A DNA stretch of 64,000 nucleotides, taken from assembly GCA_000176735.1 (NCBI GenBank), contig ADBE01000112.1, positions 85,433 through 149,432 on the forward strand. Direction: 5' to 3'. The DNA is from Neisseria polysaccharea ATCC 43768 (GTDB lineage Bacteria > Pseudomonadota > Gammaproteobacteria > Burkholderiales > Neisseriaceae). Below are positions 1 to 10,092 of this stretch, piece by piece. Made by a program: the position numbers and the translations under genes. Each line of letters begins with the position of its first letter. The stretch's first letter is position 1. Below the pieces are notes generated by a model. The model searched no databases. It saw nothing but the letters and a program-made list of their open reading frames with translations, and had not been told where the DNA came from.

Positions 1-2
1 CC

Positions 3-131
3 AAAGACCACCACAGTCGTCGTGGTCTGCTGAAAATGGTTAGCCAACGCCGCCGTTTGTTGGCCTACTTGCGCCGTACCCAACCCGATACTTATCGTGC
101 GTTGATTACCCGCTTGGGTCTGCGTAAATAA
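3..131 (+). CDS. rpsO: 30S ribosomal protein S15, C-terminal part
   Basis: Only the last 42 codons are inside the window. The peptide reads [13 protein letters not shown] and ends [11 protein letters not shown], the conserved C-terminus of ribosomal protein S15, which binds 16S rRNA early in 30S assembly. The gene is cut by the window edge, so the start is not visible. A strong hairpin follows directly. Confidence 0.93.
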   Translation, partial: KDHHSRRGLLKMVSQRRRLLAYLRRTQPDTYRALITRLGLRK

Positions 132-143
132 TTGCGCTTTCCG

Positions 144-175
144 ACACCGCCCAGAAAAATGGGCGGTGTTTTCTT
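144..175 (+). terminator. rpsO terminator
   Basis: Perfect 10-bp inverted repeat (ACACCGCCCA / TGGGCGGTGT) around a 6-nt loop, followed by TTTTCTTTT; it lies 12 bp after the rpsO stop. Confidence 0.9.
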
Positions 176-407
176 TTCTGTTGCTTTCCGACAAGTTCAA
201 ATCCATATTTATTGCCCGAAAACCGCATAAACTAATATAATACAAAGTTCTTTGGAATCCTGTTCCATTTCATGCTGCCCGTGCGCTTCACAAGAGTTTC
301 AGACGGCATCAGACGTTGCGACTCCCGCCAGCAATCAAACAGCTTTTTATCACCCATTCGAAAATCCGTTTTGCCGGTACTCGTCTTTTTATTGGAGTAT
401 TGCCATT

Positions 408-1532
408 ATGACCGCAACCACTGCGTCTTCAGCCAAACCTTATCTCAAAATCCAAGGCTTGGTGAAAAAGTTTGGTGACAATTACGCTGTCGATAACATC
501 GACTTGGACATTTATCAACATGAAATCTTTGCCCTTTTGGGCAGTTCCGGCAGCGGAAAATCTACGCTGCTGCGTATGCTGGCGGGTATGGAAAGCCCCA
601 ATCAGGGCAAAATCATCCTTGACGGTCAGGATATTACCAAGCTTGCACCCTATGACCGCCCCATCAATATGATGTTCCAAAGTTACGCGCTTTTTCCGCA
701 TATGACGGTGGAGCAGAACATTGCCTTCGGATTGAAGCAGGACAAAATGCCTAAGGACGAAATCGCCGCACGTGTGGAAGAAATGCTGCGCCTGGTTCAG
801 ATGACCAAATTTGCCAAACGCAAGCCGCACCAGCTTTCTGGCGGTCAGCAGCAGCGCATCGCATTGGCGCGCAGTTTGGCAAAACGCCCGAAAATCCTGC
901 TGTTGGACGAACCCCTCGGCGCGTTGGACAAAAAATTGCGCCAACAAACCCAGCTTGAGTTGGTCAATACGCTGGAACAAGTCGGCGTAACCTGTATTAT
1001 GGTTACGCACGACCAAGAAGAGGCGATGACGATGGCGACCCGCATCGCCATTATGTCCGACGGTCAGTTGCAGCAGGTCGGTACACCCAGCGATGTGTAT
1101 GACTATCCCAACAGCCGCTTTACTGCCGAGTTTATCGGCGAAACCAATATTTTTGACGGTGTCGTGATTGAAGATCATGCGGATTATGCCGTCATCGAAT
1201 GCGAAGGTTTAGAAAACCACGTCCGTATCGATCATGGTTTGGGCGGCCCGAGCGAGCAGGATCTTTGGGTTAGTATTCGACCAGAGGATATTGATTTATA
1301 TAAGGAAAAACCTGATCATTTGGGCGATTATAACTGGGCGAAAGGTACGGTAAAAGAAATTGCCTATTTGGGCAGCTTCGCCATATACCATATCAAACTC
1401 GCCAATGGCCGTGTCGTCAAAAGCCAAGTTCCTGCACCTTACTGGTATGTGCGCAACATTACACCGCCAACTTGGGACGAAACCGTGTATATCAGCTGGC
1501 CGGAAAACCAACCGACTCCGTTGTTCCGTTGA
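408..1532 (+). CDS. potA: Spermidine/putrescine ABC transporter ATP-binding protein
   Basis: ATPase of the PotABCD polyamine importer (374 aa). Visible motifs are Walker A GSSGSGKS (about residues 45-52), the ABC signature LSGGQQQR, Walker B ILLLDEP, and a C-terminal TOBE-type regulatory region of roughly 120 residues. The open frame extends upstream to 252, but ATG 408 has a GGAG box 10 bp before it and gives the family's usual N-terminus, so it is chosen. It is followed after 15 bp by potB and then potC. The substrate-binding protein potD is not in this operon but about 11 kb downstream. Confidence 0.93.
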   Translation: MTATTASSAKPYLKIQGLVKKFGDNYAVDNIDLDIYQHEIFALLGSSGSGKSTLLRMLAGMESPNQGKIILDGQDITKLAPYDRPINMMFQSYALFPHMTVEQNIAFGLKQDKMPKDEIAARVEEMLRLVQMTKFAKRKPHQLSGGQQQRIALARSLAKRPKILLLDEPLGALDKKLRQQTQLELVNTLEQVGVTCIMVTHDQEEAMTMATRIAIMSDGQLQQVGTPSDVYDYPNSRFTAEFIGETNIFDGVVIEDHADYAVIECEGLENHVRIDHGLGGPSEQDLWVSIRPEDIDLYKEKPDHLGDYNWAKGTVKEIAYLGSFAIYHIKLANGRVVKSQVPAPYWYVRNITPPTWDETVYISWPENQPTPLFR

Positions 1533-1547
1533 TTTAAGGGGAGTGAG

Positions 1548-2513
1548 ATGAACCTTAAAAAACTGAAAAACAAACTGTTCCGCCGCCCGGGGCAGCGTGC
1601 GGTGATTGCCGTGCCGTATATTTGGCTTTTGGTGCTGTTTCTGATTCCGTTCGCCATCGTGCTGAAAATCAGCTTTGCCGAACAAGAAATCGCCATTCCG
1701 CCGTTTACGCCGTTGACCAGCATCGATGAAGATTTAGGTCGTCTGAATATCGCCATCAGTTATCAAAACTATGCCGATATTTTCCAAAATTTCTGGAATA
1801 CCCTGAATCCCTTCGGCGACGGTGAAAACAGCAATATCTATCTGATGACTTATTGGTCTTCAATAAAAACTGCACTGACTACGACGGTAATTTGTCTGTT
1901 GGTCGGTTACCCGACTGCCTATGCGATTTCCCGCGCCAATCCTTCTGTCCGTAATGGTTTGCTGCTTGCCATTATGCTGCCCTTTTGGACATCGTTCCTG
2001 CTGCGTGTCTATGCGTGGATGGGTCTGCTCGGGCATAACGGCATTGTAAACAACCTGTTGATTAAAATGGGTATTATCAGCGAGCCTTTGGATTTGTTCT
2101 ACAATGCCTTTTCGCTCAATTTGGTGATGGTTTACGCCTATCTGCCGTTTATGATTCTGCCGCTTTACACGCAGCTGGTGAAACTGGACAGCCGCCTGCT
2201 CGAAGCGGCTTCCGATTTGGGTGCGGGACCGGTCAAGTCGTTCTTGACGATTACACTGCCTCTGTCTAAAACCGGCATTATTGCAGGTTCGATGCTGGTT
2301 TTCGTCCCCGCTGTCGGCGAGTTCGTTATTCCCGAGCTGGTCGGAGGTTCGGAAAACTTGATGATTGGTAAAGTCTTGTGGCAGGCATTCTTTGATCAAA
2401 ACAACTGGCCGTTGGCTTCCGCCGTCGCCGTTGTGATGGTCGCGCTGCTGGTCGTGCCGATTGCGCTGTTCCAGCATTATGAAAACCGCGAATTGGAAGA
2501 AGGAGCCAAATAA
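1548..2513 (+). CDS. potB: Spermidine/putrescine ABC transporter permease PotB
   Basis: Inner-membrane permease of 321 aa with about six hydrophobic segments. The cytoplasmic EAA loop that docks on the ATPase is visible as EAASDLGAGPVKSF followed by LP. ATG 1548 is preceded by GGGGAGTGAG. The stop overlaps the start of potC (TAATG), indicating translational coupling. PotB/PotH family; which polyamine is preferred cannot be read from the sequence. Confidence 0.92.
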   Translation: MNLKKLKNKLFRRPGQRAVIAVPYIWLLVLFLIPFAIVLKISFAEQEIAIPPFTPLTSIDEDLGRLNIAISYQNYADIFQNFWNTLNPFGDGENSNIYLMTYWSSIKTALTTTVICLLVGYPTAYAISRANPSVRNGLLLAIMLPFWTSFLLRVYAWMGLLGHNGIVNNLLIKMGIISEPLDLFYNAFSLNLVMVYAYLPFMILPLYTQLVKLDSRLLEAASDLGAGPVKSFLTITLPLSKTGIIAGSMLVFVPAVGEFVIPELVGGSENLMIGKVLWQAFFDQNNWPLASAVAVVMVALLVVPIALFQHYENRELEEGAK

Positions 2514-3400
2514 TGCAGAAATCCAAATTATCTTGGTTCTTGAAACTGATGTTGGCACTGTCACTGGCGTTTCTGTATATCCCGCTAGTCGTTTTGGTTG
2601 TCTATTCGTTTAACGAATCCAAGCTCGTTACCGTTTGGGGCGGCTTTTCGACCAAGTGGTACGGCGCATTGCTGGAAAACGACACCATCTTGGAAGCTGC
2701 TTGGTTATCGCTGCGTATTGCCGTTGTGTCTTCGCTTGCCGCCGTCGTTTTGGGTACGCTGGCGGGCTATGCGATGGCGCGTATCAAACGTTTCCGCGGC
2801 AGTACCTTGTTTGCCGGTATGATTTCCGCGCCTATGGTGATGCCCGACGTGATTACCGGTCTGTCTATGCTGCTGCTGATTATTCAGGTGCAGATGTTCC
2901 TGCAAGGTAGCGAATTGCTGCAATCGCTTTATTTTGATCGAGGCTTTTTCACTATTTTCTTAGGACATACCACGCTTTGCATGGCATACATTACCGTTGT
3001 CATCCGTTCGCGTCTGGTTGAGCTTGACCAATCGCTCGAAGAAGCTGCAATGGATTTGGGTGCGCGTCCGCTGAAAATCTTTTTTGTCATCACTTTGCCT
3101 TTGATTGCCCCTGCCATCGCTTCAGGCTTTCTGCTCGGCATTACCCTGTCTTTGGATGATTTGGTGATTACCTCCTTCCTGTCCGGCCCCGGTTCTTCTA
3201 CATTGCCGCAGGTGATTTTCTCCAAAATTAAGCTGGGTCTTGATCCTCAGATGAATGTCTTGGCAACCATCCTGATCGGCATCATCGGAACATTGGTCAT
3301 CATCGTTAATTATTGGATGATGAGGCAGGCAACCAAGCGCGACCGCGAGGCGGCAGAAGCCTACCGCCAGGAAAAACTGGCTGCCGAGAAAGCGCATTGA
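2513..3400 (+). CDS. potC: Spermidine/putrescine ABC transporter permease PotC
   Basis: Second permease subunit, 295 aa, with about six membrane segments and an EAA loop (EAAMDLGARPLKIFF followed by LP). It overlaps potB by one base. It pairs with PotB to form the translocation channel energised by PotA. A conventional hairpin terminator lies 10 bp after the stop, so the operon proper is potA-potB-potC. Confidence 0.92.
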   Translation: MQKSKLSWFLKLMLALSLAFLYIPLVVLVVYSFNESKLVTVWGGFSTKWYGALLENDTILEAAWLSLRIAVVSSLAAVVLGTLAGYAMARIKRFRGSTLFAGMISAPMVMPDVITGLSMLLLIIQVQMFLQGSELLQSLYFDRGFFTIFLGHTTLCMAYITVVIRSRLVELDQSLEEAAMDLGARPLKIFFVITLPLIAPAIASGFLLGITLSLDDLVITSFLSGPGSSTLPQVIFSKIKLGLDPQMNVLATILIGIIGTLVIIVNYWMMRQATKRDREAAEAYRQEKLAAEKAH

Positions 3401-3409
3401 CCGACAGGG

Positions 3410-3445
3410 CAGGCTGACCGCATTATCAGGTCAGCCTGTTTTCTT
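3410..3445 (+). terminator. potABC operon terminator
   Basis: Inverted repeat CAGGCTGACC / GGTCAGCCTG followed by TTTTCTT, 10 bp after potC. Confidence 0.85.
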
Positions 3446-3459
3446 GAAGTAATTTCCCG

Positions 3460-3501
3460 TTCAGACGGCATGGTACGGCAAACCATATCATGCCGTCTGA
3501 A
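3460..3501. repeat. Inverted DUS pair
   Basis: TTCAGACGGCAT at 3460-3471 and ATGCCGTCTGAA at 3490-3501, an 18-bp loop and no T-run. The second copy supplies an in-frame ATG before the oxidoreductase that is probably not its true start. Confidence 0.85.
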
Positions 3502-3525
3502 AATATACCTGATAAAGTAAACATA

Positions 3526-4821
3526 ATGATTCGTCCTGATTTTCAAGAATATCTACCTTCTTATTATTTTAGTTCGGTTAATCCTCATACTGTTTATCCG
3601 AAACTTCAATGCCGTCTGAAAACCGAAACCTGCATTATCGGCGGCGGTTTGAGCGGTTTGTGTACCGCATTGCCGCTGGCGGAACACGGACATGAAGCCG
3701 TCGTTTTGGAAGCCGCGCGTATCGGTTTCGGCGCATCCGGCAGGAGCGGCGGGCAGGTCATCAGCGACTACGCCTGCGGTATGGAGGAAATTGAAAAACA
3801 GGTCGGCTTGGAGCAGGCGCAATGGTTTTGGCAACAGTCTTTGCAGGCGGTCGAACTGGTGGACGAACGCGTCCGCAAACATGCCATCGATTGCGATTGG
3901 CAGCGCGGTTATGCCACGGTTGCCGTTCGTCCGCAGCATTGGGAAGAGTTGCAGCAGTGGCATGAACACGCCCAACGGTATTACGGTGCGAGTCATTATC
4001 AACTTTGGGATAAAGCCGAGTTGAAACAGCAGCTTGACAGCGATATGTACCAAGGGGCGCAATTCGACCCCCTGTCCGGACACCTTCATCCGCTCAATTA
4101 CACGTTGGGTGTTGCCGGTGCCGCTGCCGAAGCCGGGGCGCAGATTTTTGAGCATTCTCCTATGATACGCATTGAACCTTATCAAAACGGTTGGTTGGTT
4201 TACACTCCGGAAGGCAGTGTCGAATGCAAAAATGTGGTCTATGCCGTTAATACCTATGCAGGTTTGAACCCGATATTCCGGCCTTTGGAACGCAAGGCGA
4301 TTGCCGTCAGCACCTTTATTATTGCCACCGAACCCTTGGGCGCGCGCGCAAAAGAGCTTATCCGCAACAATATGGCAGTATGCGACAACCGCCATATTTT
4401 GGACTATTACCGCCTCAGCGCGGACGGCAGGCTGCTTTTCGGCGGTAAGGATAACGAGTTTATCGACGATCCCGCGCGTATGACCGAGCTTGTCCGCCAA
4501 GATATGCTTAAAGTTTTTCCGCAGCTTGGCGATGTCGGAATCGAATATTCATGGGGCGGGGAGTGCGATATTACCGCCAACCTTGTCCCGCATTTCGGAC
4601 GTTTGGCCGCGAATGTTTTTTATGCGCAAGGTTATTCCGGCCATGGTATGGCAATAACGGGTATTGCAGGTTTGGCGGTTGCAGAAGCAATTTTAGGGGA
4701 CGAATGCCGTCTGAAGCCGTTTGAGCAGTTGCGCCAGCCGAATATCATCCTCCAACCGTTTTTGAGAAAGCTCGGTTCTTTCCTCGGCTCGAAATATTAT
4801 CAGTGGAAAGACAGCCGTTGA
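3526..4821 (+). CDS. FAD-dependent amine oxidoreductase (DAO / PuuB-OrdL type)
   Basis: 431-aa flavoprotein with an N-terminal FAD-binding Rossmann motif (CIIGGGLSGLCTALPLAEHG), a GASGRSGGQV segment typical of D-amino-acid-oxidase/glycine-oxidase relatives, and a C-terminal GYSGHGMAITGIAG. Closest in type to gamma-glutamylputrescine oxidase (PuuB/OrdL). The frame begins at 3490 inside a DUS (MPSEN...); ATG 3526 gives a more family-like N-terminus and is preferred. Its position behind potABC suggests polyamine catabolism, but that is inference. DUS sequences are also read in frame as CRLK near residue 30 and near the C-terminus. Confidence 0.8.
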   Translation: MIRPDFQEYLPSYYFSSVNPHTVYPKLQCRLKTETCIIGGGLSGLCTALPLAEHGHEAVVLEAARIGFGASGRSGGQVISDYACGMEEIEKQVGLEQAQWFWQQSLQAVELVDERVRKHAIDCDWQRGYATVAVRPQHWEELQQWHEHAQRYYGASHYQLWDKAELKQQLDSDMYQGAQFDPLSGHLHPLNYTLGVAGAAAEAGAQIFEHSPMIRIEPYQNGWLVYTPEGSVECKNVVYAVNTYAGLNPIFRPLERKAIAVSTFIIATEPLGARAKELIRNNMAVCDNRHILDYYRLSADGRLLFGGKDNEFIDDPARMTELVRQDMLKVFPQLGDVGIEYSWGGECDITANLVPHFGRLAANVFYAQGYSGHGMAITGIAGLAVAEAILGDECRLKPFEQLRQPNIILQPFLRKLGSFLGSKYYQWKDSR

Positions 4822-4848
4822 GTATTAGGGAACGGCAAATGCATAAAA

Positions 4849-4892
4849 ATGCCGTCTGAAGCCTGCTTTCCAAGTTTCAGACGGCATTTTTT
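4849..4892. terminator. DUS-pair terminator between oxidoreductase and rho
   Basis: ATGCCGTCTGAA 4849-4860 and TTCAGACGGCAT 4876-4887, then T6. The convergent arrangement suggests it serves the oxidoreductase and perhaps rho. Confidence 0.85.
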
Positions 4893-4910
4893 GAATGCCG
4901 TACGGTGTGT

Positions 4911-6170
4911 TTATTTTCCGCGCATCAGTTCAAAGAAATCATCATTGTTTTTAGAGGCTTTGATTTTTCCGATTAAAAATTCGGCTGCCTCGATTTCGTC
5001 CATCGGGTGCAGGAATTTGCGTAAGAGCCACATACGTTGTAACTGGTCGTTCGGCACAAGCAGCTCTTCGCGGCGCGTGCCGGATTTGTTGATGTTGATG
5101 GCGGGGAAGAGACGTTTTTCCGCCATACGGCGGTCAAGGTGCAATTCCATATTGCCGGTGCCTTTGAATTCTTCGTAAATCACATCGTCCATACGGCTGC
5201 CGGTTTCAACCAATGCTGTGGCGATGATGGTCAGCGAACCGCCTTCTTCCACGTTGCGCGCCGCACCGAAGAAACGTTTGGGGCGGTGCAGCGCGTTGGC
5301 ATCGACACCGCCGGTCAGGATTTTGCCCGAGGTGGGGACGACGGTATTGTAGGCGCGGGCAAGGCGGGTAATCGAATCCAGTAGGATGACCACGTCTTTT
5401 TTGTGTTCCACCATACGCTTGGCTTTTTCAAGCACCATTTCGGCAACTTGGACGTGGCGTTGAGCCGGCTCGTCAAAGGTGGAGGAAACTACTTCGCCAC
5501 GGACGGAGCGGCTCATTTCGGTAACTTCTTCGGGACGCTCGTCAATCAAGAGGACGATGAGCTCGACTTCAGGATAGTTTGCGGTAATGGCATGGGCAAT
5601 ATTTTGCAGCATCACGGTTTTACCGCTTTTGGGCGGGGCAACCAAGAGAGCGCGCTGACCTTTACCGATGGGCGAAATCAGGTCGATGGCGCGTCCGGTA
5701 AGGTTTTCTTCGGACTTTAAGTCGCGTTCCAGCTTCAACTGTTCGGTCGGAAACAGCGGGGTCAGGTTTTCAAACAGGATTTTATGGCGGCATACTTCCG
5801 GGTGGTCGCCGTTGATGGTATCAAGCCTGACTAGGGCAAAATAGCGTTCGTTGTCTTTGGGGACGCGGACGCTTCCTTCGATGGTGTCGCCCGTATGCAG
5901 GTTGAAGCGGCGGATTTGGGTGGGCGAGACATAGATGTCGTCGGGTCCGGCAAGATAGGAGGTGTCCGCGCTGCGGAGGAAGCCGAAACCGTCGGGCAGG
6001 ATTTCAAGCGTGCCGGAGCAGGTGAAACCCTCGCCTTTTTTCATCATCTGGCGGACGATGGCAAATACGAGGTCTTGTTTGCGGAATCGGTTGGCGTTTT
6101 CGATGCCGTGTTCTTCCGCCAATTCTAAGAGTTTGGAAATGTGCAGGGTTTGTAATTCGGAGACGTGCAT
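4911..6170 (-). CDS. rho: Transcription termination factor Rho
   Basis: 419 aa, standard Rho length. The N-terminal RNA-binding region ([17 protein letters not shown] fold) is followed by the RecA-like ATPase with Walker A APPKSGKT, the [15 protein letters not shown]alker B region and the C-terminal secondary RNA-binding [20 protein letters not shown] segment. It is a hexameric RNA helicase that ends transcription of untranslated RNA. Monocistronic, with its own upstream region at 6171-6340 containing two single DUS copies. Confidence 0.96.
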   Translation of the reverse strand: MHVSELQTLHISKLLELAEEHGIENANRFRKQDLVFAIVRQMMKKGEGFTCSGTLEILPDGFGFLRSADTSYLAGPDDIYVSPTQIRRFNLHTGDTIEGSVRVPKDNERYFALVRLDTINGDHPEVCRHKILFENLTPLFPTEQLKLERDLKSEENLTGRAIDLISPIGKGQRALLVAPPKSGKTVMLQNIAHAITANYPEVELIVLLIDERPEEVTEMSRSVRGEVVSSTFDEPAQRHVQVAEMVLEKAKRMVEHKKDVVILLDSITRLARAYNTVVPTSGKILTGGVDANALHRPKRFFGAARNVEEGGSLTIIATALVETGSRMDDVIYEEFKGTGNMELHLDRRMAEKRLFPAININKSGTRREELLVPNDQLQRMWLLRKFLHPMDEIEAAEFLIGKIKASKNNDDFFELMRGK

Positions 6171-6342
6171 AATAATGATGTATTTTGAAGAGGAAAAAGA
6201 CAGGCAGATGCCGTCTGAAAGAAGAAGCTGACCGTTGCCGGTTGCTCGGAGAAGGGGGAATTGTAGGCAGTCGGCGCGTGGGTGTCAAATATTATCGCGG
6301 ACGGGGCATCGGCAGGAAATGCCGTCTGAACGGAGCTGCTTG

Positions 6343-6380
6343 GAAAAAAATACCCCCGCGCTTTTCAGGCTCGGGGGTAT
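6343..6380 (-). terminator. ppsA terminator
   Basis: On the minus strand, ATACCCCCGA pairs with a GCGGGGGTAT arm and is followed by TTTTTTT; it lies 10 bp after the ppsA stop. Confidence 0.88.
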
Positions 6381-6389
6381 GGGCATTGA

Positions 6390-8774
6390 TTATTTGTTCA
6401 ATTCATTCGCCAAATACAGCCAAGTTTCGATGACGGTATCCGGGTTCAGGGAAATGCTTTCGATACCTTCCTCAACCAGCCATTTGGCAAAGTCCGGATG
6501 GTCGGACGGACCTTGACCGCAGATGCCGACATATTTGTTCTGCTTGCGGCAGGCGGAGATGGCAAGGTGCAGCATCACTTTGACGGCAGGGTTGCGTTCG
6601 TCAAACGATTCGGACACCAAGCCGCTGTCGCGGTCGAGACCGAGGGTCAGTTGGGTCATGTCGTTCGAGCCGATGGAGAAGCCGTCGAAGTATTGCAGGA
6701 ATTGTTCCGCCAATACCGCGTTGCTCGGCAGCTCGCACATCATGATCAGGCGCAGACCGTTTTTGCCGCGTTCCAAACCGTTTTCTTTCAGGGCTTTGAC
6801 AACGGCTTCGGCTTCGCCCAAGGTGCGGACGAACGGAATCATGATTTCAACGTTGGTCAAGCCCATTTCATCGCGGACGCGTTTTAATGCTTTGCATTCC
6901 AAGGCGAAACAGTCTTTGAAGCTCTCGGCGACATAACGCGCCGCACCACGGAAGCCCAACATCGGGTTTTCTTCATGCGGTTCGTAGATGCTGCCGCCGA
7001 CCAGGTTGGCGTATTCGTTGGATTTGAAGTCGGACATACGGACGATGGTTTTACGCGGATAAACCGATGCGGCCAATGTCGCCACGCCTTCTGCGATTTT
7101 ATCGACGTAGAAGTCGACAGGGGATGCATAGCCGGCGATGCGGCGGGTAATTTCCGCTTTCAATTCGTCATCTTGTTTGTCAAATTCCAACAAGGCTTTC
7201 GGGTGGATGCCGATTTGGCGGTTGATGATAAATTCCATACGCGCCAAGCCGATGCCTTCGCTGGGCAGGTTGGCGAAGCTGAATGCGAGTTCGGGATTGC
7301 CGACGTTCATCATGACTTTAACCGGTGCTTTGGGCATATTGTCTAAGGCAACATCGGTAATCTGTACGTCCAGCAGGCCGGAGTAGATGAAGCCGGTATC
7401 GCCTTCGGCACAGGATACGGTAACTTCTTGACCGTTTTTCAGCAATTCGGTTGCATTGCCGCAGCCGACAACGGCAGGAATGCCCAGTTCGCGCGCGATA
7501 ATCGCCGCGTGGCAGGTGCGGCCGCCGCGGTTGGTAACGATGGCGGAAGCACGTTTCATCACGGGTTCCCAATCCGGATCGGTCATGTCGGTAACCAGTA
7601 CGTCGCCGGCTTCGACGGAATCCATCTCGGAAGCATCTTTAATCAGACGTACTTTACCCTGTCCAACTTTTTGACCGATGGCACGACCTTCGCATAATAC
7701 GGTTTTATCGCCGTTGATGGCGAAGCGGCGCAGGTTGCGGCTGCCTTCTTCTTGGGATTTTACGGTTTCGGGACGGGCTTGCAGGATGTAGAGTTTGCCG
7801 TCCAAGCCGTCGCGACCCCATTCGATATCCATCGGGCGGCCGTAGTGTTTTTCGATGGTCAGTGCGTAATGCGCCAACTCGGTAATTTCTTCGTCGGTAA
7901 TGGAGAAGCGGTTGCGGTCTTCCTCGGGGACATCGACGTTGGTTACGGATTTACCGGCTTCTGCTTTGTCGGTAAAAATCATTTTGATGTGTTTCGAACC
8001 CATGGTCTTGCGCAGGATGGCAGGTTTGCCCGCTTTCAGTGTGGGTTTGAACACATAAAATTCGTCCGGGTTGACCGCGCCTTGTACGACGTTTTCGCCC
8101 AGACCGTAAGAGGAGGTAACAAAGACGACTTGATCGTAGCCGGATTCGGTGTCGAGGGTGAACATCACACCTGATGCGCCACTGTCGGAACGCACCATGC
8201 GTTGAACGCCGGCGGAAAGGGCGACGATGTCGTGTTCGAAGCCTTTGTGGACGCGGTAGGAAATGGCGCGGTCGTTGTACAGGGAGGCGAATACATGGCG
8301 CATCGCTTCTTTAACGTTTTCCAAGCCGTTGATGTTTAAGAAGGTTTCCTGTTGGCCGGCAAATGAAGCGTCCGGCAGGTCTTCGGCGGTTGCGGAAGAG
8401 CGTACGGCAACGGAAATGTCCGCGCCGCTGGCATCGGCAACCATTTTGTTCCATGCCGCTTCGATTTCGGCATCGAGCTGTTCGGGGAAAGGCGTGTCCA
8501 AAATCCATTGGCGGATTTCTTTGCCGACGCGTGCCAGTTCGGCAACGTCTTCGACATCCAATTTTGCCAGTGCGGCGGAAATGCGTTCGCTCAGACCGTT
8601 GTGTGCGAGGAATGCGCGGTAGGCATCGGCTGTGGTGGCAAAGCCGCCGGGGACGCGAACGCCTTTTTCGGTCAGCTGACTGATCATTTCGCCCAGCGAG
8701 GCGTTTTTACCGCCCACGCGTTCAACATCTGTCATACGCAGGTTTTCAAACCAGATTACGTAGTTGTCGGCCAT
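6390..8774 (-). CDS. ppsA: Phosphoenolpyruvate synthase
   Basis: 794 aa; makes PEP from pyruvate and ATP for gluconeogenesis. It has an N-terminal ATP-grasp pyruvate-binding domain ([16 protein letters not shown]), the phosphohistidine swivel motif [18 protein letters not shown] with the catalytic His, and a C-terminal PEP/pyruvate TIM barrel ending in the CGQGPSD active-site region. A TTG start 12 bp further upstream is possible, but ATG 8774 (MADNYV) is chosen. It is divergent from its likely regulator gene ppsR, which fits one regulatory unit. Confidence 0.95.
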   Translation of the reverse strand: MADNYVIWFENLRMTDVERVGGKNASLGEMISQLTEKGVRVPGGFATTADAYRAFLAHNGLSERISAALAKLDVEDVAELARVGKEIRQWILDTPFPEQLDAEIEAAWNKMVADASGADISVAVRSSATAEDLPDASFAGQQETFLNINGLENVKEAMRHVFASLYNDRAISYRVHKGFEHDIVALSAGVQRMVRSDSGASGVMFTLDTESGYDQVVFVTSSYGLGENVVQGAVNPDEFYVFKPTLKAGKPAILRKTMGSKHIKMIFTDKAEAGKSVTNVDVPEEDRNRFSITDEEITELAHYALTIEKHYGRPMDIEWGRDGLDGKLYILQARPETVKSQEEGSRNLRRFAINGDKTVLCEGRAIGQKVGQGKVRLIKDASEMDSVEAGDVLVTDMTDPDWEPVMKRASAIVTNRGGRTCHAAIIARELGIPAVVGCGNATELLKNGQEVTVSCAEGDTGFIYSGLLDVQITDVALDNMPKAPVKVMMNVGNPELAFSFANLPSEGIGLARMEFIINRQIGIHPKALLEFDKQDDELKAEITRRIAGYASPVDFYVDKIAEGVATLAASVYPRKTIVRMSDFKSNEYANLVGGSIYEPHEENPMLGFRGAARYVAESFKDCFALECKALKRVRDEMGLTNVEIMIPFVRTLGEAEAVVKALKENGLERGKNGLRLIMMCELPSNAVLAEQFLQYFDGFSIGSNDMTQLTLGLDRDSGLVSESFDERNPAVKVMLHLAISACRKQNKYVGICGQGPSDHPDFAKWLVEEGIESISLNPDTVIETWLYLANELNK

Positions 8775-9185
8775 TTGTGTGTCCAATCCAAAATATGTTA
8801 AAAAAGAAACAAATCCGCGTGCTTATTTTAAGCGATTCGTTCCGCCGCTGTCATGTGTTTTATCCGTTTTAAAATCATGATGCCGTCTGAAAAATTGCGG
8901 TTTCGGCGTGTGTAGCGGTTTGAAACTTGCAGCCGGTATGTTTCTTTTTTTGGGTATTTTCTTTGTAAAACAGATGGTTTGAATAGGTTAATGTTTTTTC
9001 TGTTTGATTTTTTGTTTATTTTTTTAAAATTTTATGCCAAAAAACACTTTATCTAAATAATTTTATTTCAAAATAATATTGTGTCTGTTTGGGTGTAATC
9101 CGAGGTAGGTGTGCTGCGGGTGCTTTCCTTGTGTCTGCTGCTGCTGTTATGATGGGATTTTAAACCTGTGTTTTAAGGATGGAAG
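8775..9185. promoter_or_regulatory. Divergent ppsA / ppsR promoter region
   Basis: 411 bp without a gene, AT-rich especially at 8940-9080 (long T runs and A+T stretches), with one DUS at 8880. It must hold both outward promoters; I could not pick unambiguous -35/-10 pairs. Confidence 0.55.
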
Positions 9186-10007
9186 ATGAGCAGTCCGCGC
9201 CATGTGTTTTACATTTCCGACCGTACCGGTCTGACTGCCGAGAATATCGGCGAGGCTTTGCTGAACCAGTTTGGCAATCTGTCGTTTAAACGCCATACGC
9301 ATCCGTTTGTCGATACGCCGGAAAAGGCGCGCGCGGTGGTGGAGAAGGTCAATCGGAGCCGGCAGGAAAACGGTCAGCGTCCGATTGCGTTTGTCAGCGT
9401 GGTCAATGACGAAATCCGTGAAGTCATCAAACAGGCAGACGCTTTCCACATCAATTTTTTTGAAACCTTCCTCGGGCTTTTGGAAAAGGAACTCAACACC
9501 GAGGCGGTTGCCGCCGAACAGGGACACCACAGTATCGGTAATACGAAGCGTTACGATGCGCGTATGGAGGCGGTCAATTTTTCTTTGAACCACGACGACG
9601 GGGTCAGCGATAAGAACCTTCAGGAAGCGGATGTGATTCTGATGGGCGTGTCCCGTTCGGGTAAAACGCCGACCTGCCTTTACCTCGCCCTGCAATACGG
9701 CATCCGTGCGGCAAACTATCCGCTGATTCCCGACGATTTGGAATCGGCCGATCTGCCGCGTATGGTCAAGCCGTATAAAGACAAGCTGTTCGGGTTGACT
9801 ATCCAGCCGGAACGTTTGCAGACCATCCGTCAGGAACGCCGCCCGAATTCGACTTATGCGCGCATCGACACCTGCCGCAGCGAGGTGGCGGACGCGCAGA
9901 GTATGTTCAGACGGCATGGCATTCCGTTTGCGAATACGACGGATAAATCGGTGGAAGAGCTTGCCGTGCACATCCTTCAGGCGTGCAAGCTCAAACGCAG
10001 GTTTTGA
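9186..10007 (+). CDS. ppsR: PEP synthase regulatory protein (bifunctional kinase/pyrophosphorylase)
   Basis: 273 aa, DUF299 family. These enzymes inactivate PEP synthase by ADP-dependent phosphorylation of a Thr and reactivate it by Pi-dependent dephosphorylation. Visible features are the N-terminal FYISDRTGLTAENIGEALL and the P-loop-like GVSRSGKTPTCLYLA around residue 155. ATG 9186 has GGATGGAAG before it. Head-to-head with ppsA, as expected for the pair. A DUS is read inside the 3' part (about 9907). Confidence 0.93.
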   Translation: MSSPRHVFYISDRTGLTAENIGEALLNQFGNLSFKRHTHPFVDTPEKARAVVEKVNRSRQENGQRPIAFVSVVNDEIREVIKQADAFHINFFETFLGLLEKELNTEAVAAEQGHHSIGNTKRYDARMEAVNFSLNHDDGVSDKNLQEADVILMGVSRSGKTPTCLYLALQYGIRAANYPLIPDDLESADLPRMVKPYKDKLFGLTIQPERLQTIRQERRPNSTYARIDTCRSEVADAQSMFRRHGIPFANTTDKSVEELAVHILQACKLKRRF

Positions 10008-10035
10008 CGGGCTTTGATTCGGTTTGAAGGTGGAA

Positions 10036-10070
10036 ATGCCGTCTGAAATCAGGTTTCAGACGGCAGTTTT
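10036..10070. terminator. DUS-pair terminator between ppsR and gph
   Basis: ATGCCGTCTGAA and TTCAGACGGCA facing each other across a 7-nt loop, followed by GTTTTA. Confidence 0.82.
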
Positions 10071-10092
10071 ATGTTTGTGGGGCGGATATTTT

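Noticed and set aside
3490..3525. ATG of the DUS as start of the FAD oxidoreductase, and similar DUS starts before cas2 (62678) and the lipoprotein at 54370
   Set aside because: Uptake sequences begin with ATG by nature; better family-consistent starts lie just downstream.
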